Shown one piece after another: positions 1 to 5,545 of a stretch of DNA of 5,545 bases. The translations under genes and the position numbers were made by a program. The notes under the pieces are model-generated. The model was not told where the DNA came from and did not search any database. It saw only the letters and a program-made list of their open reading frames with translations. The stretch is taken from assembly GCA_024304875.1 (NCBI GenBank), contig JAMWZF010000213.1, positions 1 through 5,545 on the forward strand. Reading direction: 5' to 3'. Origin of the DNA: Paracoccaceae bacterium. Its GTDB lineage: Bacteria > Pseudomonadota > Alphaproteobacteria > Rhodobacterales > Rhodobacteraceae. Each line of letters opens with the position of its first letter. Positions within the stretch are counted from its first letter, which is position 1.

Positions 1-307
1 GGACGGGGCGGTGCTGGGGGTCCTGGTGCTGATCCCGCAGGAGGACGCCCTGCTGCTGGACAACGTCTGCGTCGCGGCGGACGCGCGCGGCAGGGGCTTC
101 GGCCGGCGCCTGATGACCCATGCGGAGGCCGAGACCCGGGCGCTGGGCCTGCCGCGCATCCGGCTCTACACCCATGTTCTGATGAGGGAAAATCGCGCCA
201 TCTATGCGCGGCTCGGCTATGCCGAAACCCGCTTCGTCACCGAGCGGGGACTGGAGCGGGTCTACATGGAGAAGGACCTCTCCGGCGCGTCGCAGGCAGG
301 CGGTTAG
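1..307 (+). CDS. GNAT family N-acetyltransferase, 3' part (5' end outside window)
   Basis: This is the C-terminal part of a GNAT-fold acetyltransferase, an enzyme class that moves an acetyl group from acetyl-CoA to an amine; the substrate cannot be told. The open frame runs from base 2 to a TAG at 305-307. A GTG at base 11 is available but is unlikely to be the real start, because the protein begins in the middle of the fold: the first visible residues (GAVLGVLVL) look like the strand before motif A. Motif A follows: a strand with DNVCVAADARGRGFGRRL carries the R-G-x-G-x-G/A acetyl-CoA pyrophosphate loop (RGRGFG at about 26-31 counted from base 11). Further on, the IRLYTHVLMRENRAIYARLGY segment matches motif B, with the usual N-x-x-A-x-x-x-Y-x-x-x-G-F/Y pattern. 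The protein ends shortly after, as expected for a GNAT domain with nothing appended. It converges on lipB with a 95-base gap. The family call is solid; a specific function is not supported. Confidence 0.85.
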   Translation, partial: DGAVLGVLVLIPQEDALLLDNVCVAADARGRGFGRRLMTHAEAETRALGLPRIRLYTHVLMRENRAIYARLGYAETRFVTERGLERVYMEKDLSGASQAGG

Positions 308-360
308 GTCAGCCCTAATGACCTGGTTCGCGCGCGTGTGGGCAGCGGCGCCGGCGGTAG

Positions 361-401
361 CCCCGGCATCGCCCGGCTCGGCCGGGTCTTGCGCGCCGGG
401 G
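361..401. terminator. nested inverted repeat between convergent genes, possible bidirectional terminator
   Basis: Between the stop of the acetyltransferase gene (307) and the stop of lipB (403) there are two nested GC-rich inverted repeats. The outer arms are CCCCGGC at 361-367 and GCCGGGG at 395-401. The inner perfect 6-bp hairpin is CCCGGC at 372-377 and GCCGGG at 381-386, with a 3-base loop (TCG). On the + strand the inner hairpin is followed by TCTT, a poor U-tract; there is no T-run for lipB on the - strand. Placement between two converging genes, one base from the lipB stop, makes a shared transcription terminator plausible. In DNA this GC-rich some hairpins arise by chance, so confidence is moderate. 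Confidence 0.4.
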
Positions 402-402
402 C

Positions 403-1056
403 CTAGACGCCGAAGACCGTCCCGAAGCTCCGCCGCAGCGCGGTGTCGAGGTCGTCCATCGTCACCGGCAGGCCGAGATCGACAAGGCTCGTCACCCCGT
501 GATCCGTGATCCCGCAGGGCACGATGCCGTCGAAGTGGGTCAGGTCGGGTTCCACGTTGATCGAAATGCCGTGAAAGCTCACCCACTTGCGCAGGCGGAT
601 GCCGATTGCGGCGATCTTGTCCTCGCGCGGGGTCCCGTCGGGCAGGGGCGGCTTCTCGGGCCTCGGGACCCAGACGCCGACGCGGCCCTCGCGGATCTCG
701 CCCCGGACGTTGAACTCACCCAGGGTGGCGATGACCCAGTGCTCGAGGTCCTGCACGAACTTGCGCACGTCCCGGCCCCGTGCCGCGACGTCGAGCATGA
801 CGTAGATCACCCGCTGGCCGGGGCCGTGGTAGGTATACTGCCCGCCGCGGCGGGTCTGGAACACCTCGAAGCGGTCCGGGTCGGTCAGGTCCTGGGGTCT
901 TGCGCTGGTGCCGGCGGTGTAGAGCGGCGGATGCTCCACCAGCCAGATGCACTCGGGCGCCTCTCCGGCGCGGATCGCCTCGGCGCGGGCCTCCATCCAG
1001 GCCTCGGCCTCGCGGTAGCCGGTCAGGCCCGGCGTGGTGATCCAGTCCGGCGTCAT
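403..1056 (-). CDS. lipB: lipoyl(octanoyl) transferase LipB
   Basis: This cytoplasmic enzyme moves the octanoyl group from octanoyl-acyl carrier protein onto the target lysine of lipoyl domains (E2 subunits of 2-oxoacid dehydrogenases, and GcvH). LipA then inserts sulfur to make the lipoyl cofactor. The 217-aa length is normal for alphaproteobacterial LipB. Family landmarks are all present: WLVEHPPLYTAGTSA at about 38-52, the RGGQ-x-TYHGPGQ signature at 70-81, and the active-site lysine in EDKIAAIGIR (K147). Next come WVSFHGISINV at 158-168 and the acyl-thioester cysteine in IVPCGI (C181). The ATG at 1056-1054 is chosen because the N-terminus (WITTPGLTGY) starts where the family starts; no strong Shine-Dalgarno precedes it. 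The start overlaps the TGA of the upstream LytTR remnant (ATGA), which points to an old translational coupling. Its promoter is therefore probably further upstream or inside that remnant. The gene looks intact. Confidence 0.97.
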   Translation of the reverse strand: MTPDWITTPGLTGYREAEAWMEARAEAIRAGEAPECIWLVEHPPLYTAGTSARPQDLTDPDRFEVFQTRRGGQYTYHGPGQRVIYVMLDVAARGRDVRKFVQDLEHWVIATLGEFNVRGEIREGRVGVWVPRPEKPPLPDGTPREDKIAAIGIRLRKWVSFHGISINVEPDLTHFDGIVPCGITDHGVTSLVDLGLPVTMDDLDTALRRSFGTVFGV

Positions 1057-1331
1057 CTCGGTGAAGGGCCCGAATTGCGTGCTGCGGACCCCGTGGCGCG
1101 GCGGGCCGGCACGTTGGACCCCGGCGCCACGGTCGGGACCGCGCGGTCGCCCGTCCGCCGGGCGGCCCGGACCTGTCCCGGCGCCACCTCATGGCCGGGT
1201 TTCGGGGCCGTCTTGCGGGTCGCATCGCCATGACGCATCAGCAGCATCTCCTCTCCCCGCAGGGACCGCACCTGCACGTAGTGATCCTCGACCGAGATCG
1301 CCACAAGCGGGCCGCCCTTGTCCAGACGTCC
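1053..1331 (-). pseudogene. decayed LytTR-family DNA-binding protein, C-terminal domain remnant
   Basis: Read on the - strand, the frame that opens after a TGA at 1341-1343 and stops at 1053-1055 gives a recognisable LytTR DNA-binding domain. It begins RLDKGGPLVAISVEDHYVQV, with the hallmark EDHYVQV at 1269-1289, and continues RSLRGEEMLLMRHGDA. The end (GDRAVPTVAPGSNVP, then about 20 residues) matches the domain's last strands, where families usually read L-x-D-G-x-x-x-P-V-S-R. The normal HRS(H/Y)WV stretch in the middle is absent: the text goes from GHEV straight to APGQVRAARR near 1185. Several core positions are replaced by P, N or A. No proper N-terminus is joined in frame; the only in-frame start is GTG at 1304-1302. 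I infer a pseudogene produced by internal deletion and drift. Its TGA overlaps the lipB ATG, so it was probably once co-transcribed with lipB. The alternative is a short expressed DNA-binding relic of 83 aa, which seems unlikely without the HRS motif. Confidence 0.6.
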
Positions 1332-1343
1332 GCGCCGCCATCA

Positions 1344-1482
1344 CCCCCGGAAGACGAACCTTTGCCCGGCCGTTCGTGCCGAAGGGGCCGGGAATCGCGA
1401 GAATCGCAGCCGTCTTCAAGGAGGCCGTGGCGCTGGAATACCTTGCGCCGGGTCCGGGCGGTAGGTTCCGCGCGGGCCGCAT
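1344..1482 (-). pseudogene. possible N-terminal membrane-segment remnant of the same LytTR gene
   Basis: In a different - strand frame from the LytTR remnant, an ATG at 1482-1480 opens a stretch containing SLKTAAILAIPGPFGTNGR (roughly 1360-1422). Membrane-anchored LytTR proteins of Rhodobacterales commonly start with a short tail and a first transmembrane helix ending in a small-residue-rich GPFGT-like sequence, as I recall it. That resemblance, the order (N-terminal piece upstream of the C-terminal piece) and the frame change suggest one ancestral gene. In this reading the segment carrying the remaining membrane helices and linker was deleted. No convincing ribosome binding site precedes the ATG. 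This is recognition from memory on a short piece, so it could be chance. Confidence 0.35.
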
Positions 1483-1492
1483 GATTTTGCCC

Positions 1493-1520
1493 TTGAGGTG
1501 GGGGTCCGCCTTCGCTAAGA
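1493..1520 (+). promoter_or_regulatory. tentative sigma-70-type promoter of the tRNA-Leu gene
   Basis: TTGAGG at 1493-1498 resembles a -35 box (TTGACA) and CTAAGA at 1515-1520 a weak -10 box, separated by 16 bases. Transcription would start near 1527, about 18 bases before the mature tRNA 5' end, a sensible leader length. The -35 match is good at the first four bases; the -10 match is poor. No other candidate stands out upstream of the tRNA. Confidence 0.35.
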
Positions 1521-1544
1521 GGCGCGGCACCAAGCCAAGGCAGT

Positions 1545-1631
1545 GCGGTCGTGGCGGAATTGGTAGACGCGCAGCGTTGAGGTCGCTGTGGGGTAACTCC
1601 CGTGGAAGTTCGAGTCTTCTCGACCGCACCA
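1545..1631 (+). tRNA. tRNA-Leu, anticodon GAG
   Basis: A complete 87-base class II tRNA reading CUC/CUU leucine codons. The acceptor stem GCGGTCG (1545-1551) pairs perfectly with CGACCGC (1621-1627), followed by discriminator A1628 and an encoded CCA (1629-1631). The D stem is GCG (1554-1556) with CGC (1568-1570). The anticodon stem CAGCG (1572-1576) pairs with CGCTG (1584-1588) around the loop TTGAGGT, giving anticodon GAG at 1579-1581. A long variable arm of about 15 bases (1589-1603) can form a short stem, as expected for leucine tRNAs. The T stem GGAAG (1604-1608) pairs with CTTCT (1616-1620), including one G-U, around TTCGAGT. The gene stands alone and no downstream tRNA follows. Confidence 0.97.
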
Positions 1632-1646
1632 TTACTCTGGGCCGAT

Positions 1647-1710
1647 CGCGCGTCGCGCTGGTTGAGGCCCTGACGCTCGGCCTGCCGCGCGTCGCGCTGC
1701 TCGAGGCCTG
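1647..1710. repeat. imperfect direct repeat, period 39 bases, two copies
   Basis: Two copies of CGCGCGTCGCGCTG lie at 1647-1660 and 1686-1699, and the similarity continues into TTGAGGCCCTG (to 1672) and TCGAGGCCTG (to 1710). Each copy contains the small palindrome GCGCG-T-CGCGC. The repeat begins 16 bases after the tRNA-Leu end. The rest of 1632-1770 holds no gene I can support and no T-run. The period of 39 is 13 codons, so on the + strand the two copies read as RVALVEAL and RVALLEAW, but there is no start signal for a protein here. The repeat is seen directly; its role is unknown. Confidence 0.6.
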
Positions 1711-1770
1711 GCTTTCAGCTCTTATCGCGAGGTCGGGCAGACCGCATGGCCTGGCGCGTTGGGGGCATCC

Positions 1771-2091
1771 TCAGAAGATCGCGATCAGAAGCAGGACCAC
1801 GACGGCGACCACAGCCGCGGCCGCGAGGCCCGTGGCAAGACGCTGCGTGCTGCTGGTCCGGGTGTCGAGCGGGGTGGAATTGCGCTCCGGACGGCCCGCA
1901 GCGCCGGCATCCCCGGGACCGGCCGGGACGTCGCGGTCCATGGTGCCGACAGCGGTCTTGAGCGGCTGGGGCCGGGACCCGCCGGCGGCGTCGTGGTCGG
2001 GCGAGGTCGGGCCGCCGCTGTCGGGACGGTCCCGCAGCTTGTCGGGCATCTCGTCGATCCGGTCGGGGTCTTGCGTCCGTGTCTTGGCCAT
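1771..2091 (-). CDS. small hypothetical protein with C-terminal transmembrane segment (tail-anchored type)
   Basis: I do not recognise this 106-aa protein. The start is ATG at 2091-2089, preceded by a good Shine-Dalgarno, GGAG at 2097-2100, with a 5-base spacer. An upstream in-frame start exists but would extend the protein into dnaE2 and lacks support. Residues 1-80 are hydrophilic and rich in D, R, P, G and T (starts MAKTRTQDPDRIDEMPDKLR), with no predicted fold that I can see and likely disordered. Residues about 85-106 form one strongly hydrophobic helix (GLAAAAVVAVVVLLLIAIF), and the protein ends right after it. The N-terminal region would stay in the cytoplasm with the tail in the inner membrane; no signal peptide is present. 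The gene lies 106 bases after dnaE2 on the same strand, so read-through from the SOS operon is possible. No clear promoter of its own or terminator is visible. The ribosome binding site and sharp hydrophobic end argue that the gene is real. Confidence 0.7.
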   Translation of the reverse strand: MAKTRTQDPDRIDEMPDKLRDRPDSGGPTSPDHDAAGGSRPQPLKTAVGTMDRDVPAGPGDAGAAGRPERNSTPLDTRTSSTQRLATGLAAAAVVAVVVLLLIAIF

Positions 2092-2197
2092 TGTCGCTCC
2101 GCGTCTGTCGGACGGTGGCGCGGCGGGTGAGGCCGGCGCACCCTGAGCAAGGCAAACGCACGGGCGGCCCTCCGGTTCCGTCGCGGCAGGGGCGGGC

Positions 2198-5100
2198 CTA
2201 GTGGAAGTCCCTGCTTTTCGGGAGGATCCGGGCGTCGCGCGGGTGATGATGGCCCGGGCCCCGGCCCATCTCGGGAATCGGGCGGGCGACCTCGTCGGCA
2301 TGGGCCAGCGGCGCGCTCAGCCCCTCGGGGGCAAGGCGGTAGAGCGCATCGGTCCGGTCCTCCAGCCGCTCGGCCACGACGTGCACGATCTCCACGTCCC
2401 GCTGCACGTAGCCATGCACCACCATCAGGCGCGACTGCATCACCACCTTGCGGAACTGCTCCATCACCTTCGGCCAGACCACCAGGTTCGCCGTCCCCGT
2501 CTCGTCCTCCAGCGTCACGAAGCAGACCCCCTTGGCCGAGCCCGGCCGCTGCCGGATCAGGACGAGGCCGGCAAGGCGGACCTTCTGCCTGCCCGAGGCG
2601 CGGTCCAGGCTCCGCGCCGTCCGATACCCCTGCTTGTCCAGGGACTTGCGCAGGAAGGCCATGGGATGCGCCTTCAGGCTGAGGCGCAGGGTCTGGTAGT
2701 CGGCCACCACCTGCTCGGTCACCGGCATGACGGGCAGGGGCACCGGGGTTTCCTCGCCCTCGTCACGGCCCTTGAAGAGGGGCAGGTCGGGCGCATCGCG
2801 CAGCGCCTTGGCCTCCCACAGCGCCTGCCGGCGGTCGAGGAACATCGACCGGAAGCCGTCCGCCTCGGCCAGCCGGCGGACATGGGCGGCGGTGAGGCCG
2901 CCCCGCTTCTGCACCTCTTCGAGGGTCTGGTAGGGCGCGTCCCTGCGGGCGACGACCCGCAGGGCGGCCTCCTCGCGGAACCCGCTGATCTGTCGGAACC
3001 CCAGGCGCAGGGCGAAATCGGGGCGCCCGTCGTCCCGGCACATCGGCTCCAGGGTATTGTCCCACTGGGAATAGTTCACGTCCGGCGGGCGCACCTCCAC
3101 CCCGTGCTCCCGCGCGTCCCGGACGATCTGCGCCGGGGCATAGAAGCCCATCGGCTGGGAGTTCAGCAGCGCCGCGGCAAAGACGCCGGGGTAATGGCAT
3201 TTGAGCCAGGACGAGACGTAGACCAGCAGGGCGAAGCTGGCGGCATGGCTCTCGGGGAAGCCATACTCGCCGAAACCCTTTATCTGGTCGAAACAGCGCC
3301 TTGCGAAGTCTTCTTCATATCCCCGCCGCACCATCCTTCCCACCATCTTCTCCTCCAGCAGGCCGATGGTGCCCCGGGACCGGAAGGTCGCCATCGCCTT
3401 GCGCAGCTCGTTCGCCTCGGCCGGGGAGAATTCCGCCGCCTCGATGGCGATCTTCATCGCCTGCTCCTGGAAGATCGGCACGCCCAGCGTCCGCCCGAGG
3501 ATCAGTTTCAGCTCTTCGGGATCGTGCGGCGCGCCGGGCGAGGGGTACTGCACCTGCTCCTCCCCGTTCCGGCGGCGAAGGTAGGGGTGCACCATGTCCC
3601 CCTGGATCGGGCCGGGACGGACGATGGCGACCTCGATGACAAGGTCGTAGAACTCGCGGGGCCTGAGGCGCGGCAGCATGTTCATCTGCGCCCGGCTCTC
3701 CACCTGGAAGACGCCCACGCTGTCCGCCCGGCAGAGCATGTCGTAGACGCGCGGGTCCTCCTGCGGCACCGTGGCGAGGGTGAGATCCTTGCCGTAATGC
3801 CTTGAGATCAAGTCGAAACACTTGCGGATGCAGGTGAGCATCCCCAGCGCCAGGATATCGACCTTGAGGATCCCCAGCGCGTCGATGTCGTCCTTGTCCC
3901 ACTCGATGAAGGACCGGTCCGGCATGGCGCCGTTGCCGATGGGCACGGTCTCGGTCAGCGCGCGTTCGGTCAGGATGAAGCCGCCGACATGCTGGCCGAG
4001 GTGCCGGGGCATCCCGATCATCTGGCGGGCGATGGCCATGACCCGGCGCATGGTCGGATCGGTCAGGTCGACGCCGGCCTCCTTCGCATGATCCGCCCCG
4101 ATGTCCTTGCCCCAGCTGCCCCAGACGGTCTTGGCCAGGGCGCCGGTGACGTCCTCCGACAGCCCCATGACCTTGCCCACCTCGCGGATCGCGCTGCGGG
4201 GGCGGTAGTGGATGACGGTGGCGCAGAGGCCGGCACGCTCGCGGCCGTATTTGGCGTAGATATGCTGGATCACCTCCTCCCGTCGCTCGTGCTCGAAATC
4301 CACGTCGATGTCGGGCGGCTCCTTGCGCTCCTCGGAGATGAACCGCTCGAACAGCAGCTGGTGCTGGGCGGGGTCCACGGCGGTGATGCCGAGGACGTAG
4401 CAGACGGCGGAGTTCGCCGCCGACCCGCGCCCCTGGCAGAGGATCGGCGGCGTGGCTTCAAAGCGCGCGAAGCGGATGATGTCGTAAATTGTCAAGAAAT
4501 ACCGGGCGATATCCAGTTTTTCGATCAGCGCGAGTTCCTTTTTCAATACCGCCGCGGTCTTGGGTGGCACCCCGTCGGGGTATCTCTCCGCCGCGCCCGC
4601 CCAGGTCAGGGCCTCCAGGTGGGCCTGCGGGGTCACGTGCTCGGGGATCACCTCGCGCGGGTATTCGTAGGACAATTCGTCCAGCGAAAAGGTGATCTCG
4701 TCCGCCAATGCCCGGGCAGCCTTGAGCGCCTGCGGCCATTCCTCGAACAGCCGCGCCATCTCGCCCGGCCCCTTCAGATGCCGCTCGGCATTCTGCTCCA
4801 GCCGCTGCCCGGCCTCGGAGAGCAGGCAATGCTCGCGGATGCAGGTCATCACGTCCTGAAGGGGCCGCCGGTCGGGGGCATGATAGAGCACGTCGTTCGT
4901 CGCCATCAGGCGCAGCCCCTCCCGCGCCGCCAGGGACGACAGCCGCGACAGGCGCGCCCGGTCGTCGCCGCGGTAGAGCCAGGCCGCGGCGATGTAGCGC
5001 AAGGACCCCAGCCGCTTGCGCAGCCGCCCCAGCCCCCGCGCGAATCCCTCCAGGTCCTCCGGCGGCAGGGCGATGAGCACGGTCCCCTCCTGGTGCGCGG

Positions 5101-5524
5101 CGAGGTCGTTGAGGGTGATCTGGCAGGCGCCCTTCTCCTGCCACGCCCCCTCCGGCGTCTGCATCCGGCCCTTGGAAATCAGGCGGCACAGCCGCCCGTA
5201 GGCGTCCCGGTCCTTCGGATAGGCCAGGAATTCCTCGCCCGAAACCAGCGCCAGCCGCACCCCGATCAGAGGACGCAGACCGGCCTTCCTGGCCTCAACA
5301 TGCACCCGCACCACCCCGGCGAAGGAGTTGAGGTCCGCGATCCCGATCGCGTCGTAGCCCTGCTCCCAGGCGGTCTGGACGAGGTCAACGGCCTCGGACG
5401 CGCCGCGCAGGAAGGAAAAACAGCTCTGCACCCCCAGCTCGACGAACCCCGCGCGCGGGTTCGGGGCAAAGACGCCATCCTCCGGCAGGGTCCGGCGGGG
5501 GTGCTGATGGTCGTTCTCAGGCAC
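2198..5524 (-). CDS. dnaE2: error-prone DNA polymerase DnaE2 (ImuC), C-family polymerase alpha subunit
   Basis: This damage-inducible C-family polymerase copies across lesions. It is the catalytic part of the ImuA-ImuB-DnaE2 mutasome, in which ImuB links it to the sliding clamp. At 1108 aa it is full length for DnaE2. An N-terminal PHP domain (about 26-230) begins FVELGVQSCFSFLRGAS and lacks the paired histidines of active PHP nucleases. The palm holds GRGSAANSAVCYVLGIT (365-381) and PDIDVDF (404-410) with catalytic D407 and D409; the third aspartate is D556 in LKVDILALGML. MPRHLGQHVGGFILT (505-519), RPGPIQGDMVHPYLRRRNG (636-654) and FGEYGFPESHAASFALLVYV (751-770) are further family blocks. 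A helix-hairpin-helix region lies at about 841-895 and an OB fold at about 982-1055. The end PRDARILPKSRDFH is the typical DnaE2 C-terminus. The start is GTG 5524-5522: an in-frame TGA at 5542-5540 blocks extension, and GGGGAG (5531-5536) sits 6 bases upstream. Any LexA site would be at the operon promoter outside the window. Confidence 0.96.
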   Translation of the reverse strand: MPENDHQHPRRTLPEDGVFAPNPRAGFVELGVQSCFSFLRGASEAVDLVQTAWEQGYDAIGIADLNSFAGVVRVHVEARKAGLRPLIGVRLALVSGEEFLAYPKDRDAYGRLCRLISKGRMQTPEGAWQEKGACQITLNDLAAHQEGTVLIALPPEDLEGFARGLGRLRKRLGSLRYIAAAWLYRGDDRARLSRLSSLAAREGLRLMATNDVLYHAPDRRPLQDVMTCIREHCLLSEAGQRLEQNAERHLKGPGEMARLFEEWPQALKAARALADEITFSLDELSYEYPREVIPEHVTPQAHLEALTWAGAAERYPDGVPPKTAAVLKKELALIEKLDIARYFLTIYDIIRFARFEATPPILCQGRGSAANSAVCYVLGITAVDPAQHQLLFERFISEERKEPPDIDVDFEHERREEVIQHIYAKYGRERAGLCATVIHYRPRSAIREVGKVMGLSEDVTGALAKTVWGSWGKDIGADHAKEAGVDLTDPTMRRVMAIARQMIGMPRHLGQHVGGFILTERALTETVPIGNGAMPDRSFIEWDKDDIDALGILKVDILALGMLTCIRKCFDLISRHYGKDLTLATVPQEDPRVYDMLCRADSVGVFQVESRAQMNMLPRLRPREFYDLVIEVAIVRPGPIQGDMVHPYLRRRNGEEQVQYPSPGAPHDPEELKLILGRTLGVPIFQEQAMKIAIEAAEFSPAEANELRKAMATFRSRGTIGLLEEKMVGRMVRRGYEEDFARRCFDQIKGFGEYGFPESHAASFALLVYVSSWLKCHYPGVFAAALLNSQPMGFYAPAQIVRDAREHGVEVRPPDVNYSQWDNTLEPMCRDDGRPDFALRLGFRQISGFREEAALRVVARRDAPYQTLEEVQKRGGLTAAHVRRLAEADGFRSMFLDRRQALWEAKALRDAPDLPLFKGRDEGEETPVPLPVMPVTEQVVADYQTLRLSLKAHPMAFLRKSLDKQGYRTARSLDRASGRQKVRLAGLVLIRQRPGSAKGVCFVTLEDETGTANLVVWPKVMEQFRKVVMQSRLMVVHGYVQRDVEIVHVVAERLEDRTDALYRLAPEGLSAPLAHADEVARPIPEMGRGPGHHHPRDARILPKSRDFH

Positions 5525-5530
5525 GCCCCG

Positions 5531-5536
5531 CTCCCC
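5531..5536 (-). promoter_or_regulatory. ribosome binding site fixing the GTG start of dnaE2
   Basis: On the - strand GGGGAG lies 6 bases before GTG 5524-5522. An in-frame TGA four codons upstream of that spacer (5542-5540) excludes any earlier start, so this site decides the dnaE2 start. Confidence 0.7.
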
Positions 5537-5545
5537 TCTTCATTC

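Noticed and set aside
548..562. GTTC-like half sites (GTTCCACGTTGATCG) resembling an alphaproteobacterial LexA box
   Set aside because: The second half-site and spacing do not match GTTC-N7-GTTC and the position is inside lipB.
716..1231. - strand open frame overlapping lipB (171 aa)
   Set aside because: Shadow frame of lipB with arginine/proline-rich composition; LipB motifs are in the other frame.
499..1233. + strand open frame antisense to lipB (244 aa)
   Set aside because: Complement-strand shadow of lipB with no family features.
1034..2146. Long + strand open frame (370 aa) running across the LytTR remnant, the tRNA and the small gene
   Set aside because: It passes straight through the tRNA-Leu gene, has low-complexity R/P/G/S composition and no start signal; it is an artefact of high GC.
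2092..2197. Possible terminator or LexA box between dnaE2 and the small gene
   Set aside because: Only weak, bulged GC pairings and no T-run; the GAAC found here is not followed by a second half-site at N7 spacing.
1771..2301. Longer 176-aa version of the small membrane protein starting inside dnaE2
   Set aside because: The extra 70 residues overlap the dnaE2 3' end and lack a ribosome binding site, while ATG 2091-2089 has GGAG at ideal spacing.
2201..3805. Long + strand open frame (534 aa) antisense to dnaE2
   Set aside because: It is a shadow of the dnaE2 codons in GC-rich DNA; the translation is rich in H, R, P and G without recognisable domains, while dnaE2 is unmistakable on the other strand.
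4489..4560. AT-richer patch inside dnaE2
   Set aside because: It simply encodes a K/I/F/Y-rich helix (LKKELALIEKLDIARYFLTIYDI); reading frame and family alignment are continuous, so no insertion is implied.

Overview
The window is GC-rich (mostly G/C in third codon positions). It looks like chromosomal DNA of an alphaproteobacterium, most likely a Rhodobacterales/Rhodobacteraceae-type organism. The grounds are the style of the LipB and DnaE2 proteins, the remnant of a membrane-anchored LytTR protein, and the codon bias. This placement is inferred from recognition of protein families; no search was run.

Left part (1-1482): the 3' end of a GNAT acetyltransferase gene enters on the + strand and converges on lipB (octanoyltransferase, - strand). 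A nested GC-rich inverted repeat lies between their stop codons. Directly upstream of lipB, on the same strand and overlapping its start as ATGA, lies what I read as a decayed gene for a LytTR-family DNA-binding protein. Its C-terminal DNA-binding domain is still legible but has lost the core HRS-type motif, and the middle of the protein is missing. A possible piece of its N-terminal membrane segment is visible in another frame.

Middle part (1483-1770): a complete tRNA-Leu(GAG) gene on the + strand with an encoded CCA end and a tentative promoter. It is followed by about 140 bases without a gene that hold an imperfect direct repeat with a 39-base period.

Right part (1771-5545): on the - strand, a full-length error-prone DNA polymerase dnaE2 (imuC; 1108 aa) followed 106 bases later by a small gene for a 106-aa protein with a single C-terminal hydrophobic segment. 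DnaE2 normally works in SOS-induced mutagenic repair with ImuA and ImuB. Those genes would be expected just beyond the right edge, and an in-frame TGA 15 bases before the dnaE2 start may be the end of imuB.

Overall this is mostly ordinary housekeeping and DNA-damage-response territory. I see no sign of a new multi-gene system. The best leads are the LytTR pseudogene fused by overlap to lipB and the uncharacterised tail-anchored protein after dnaE2.
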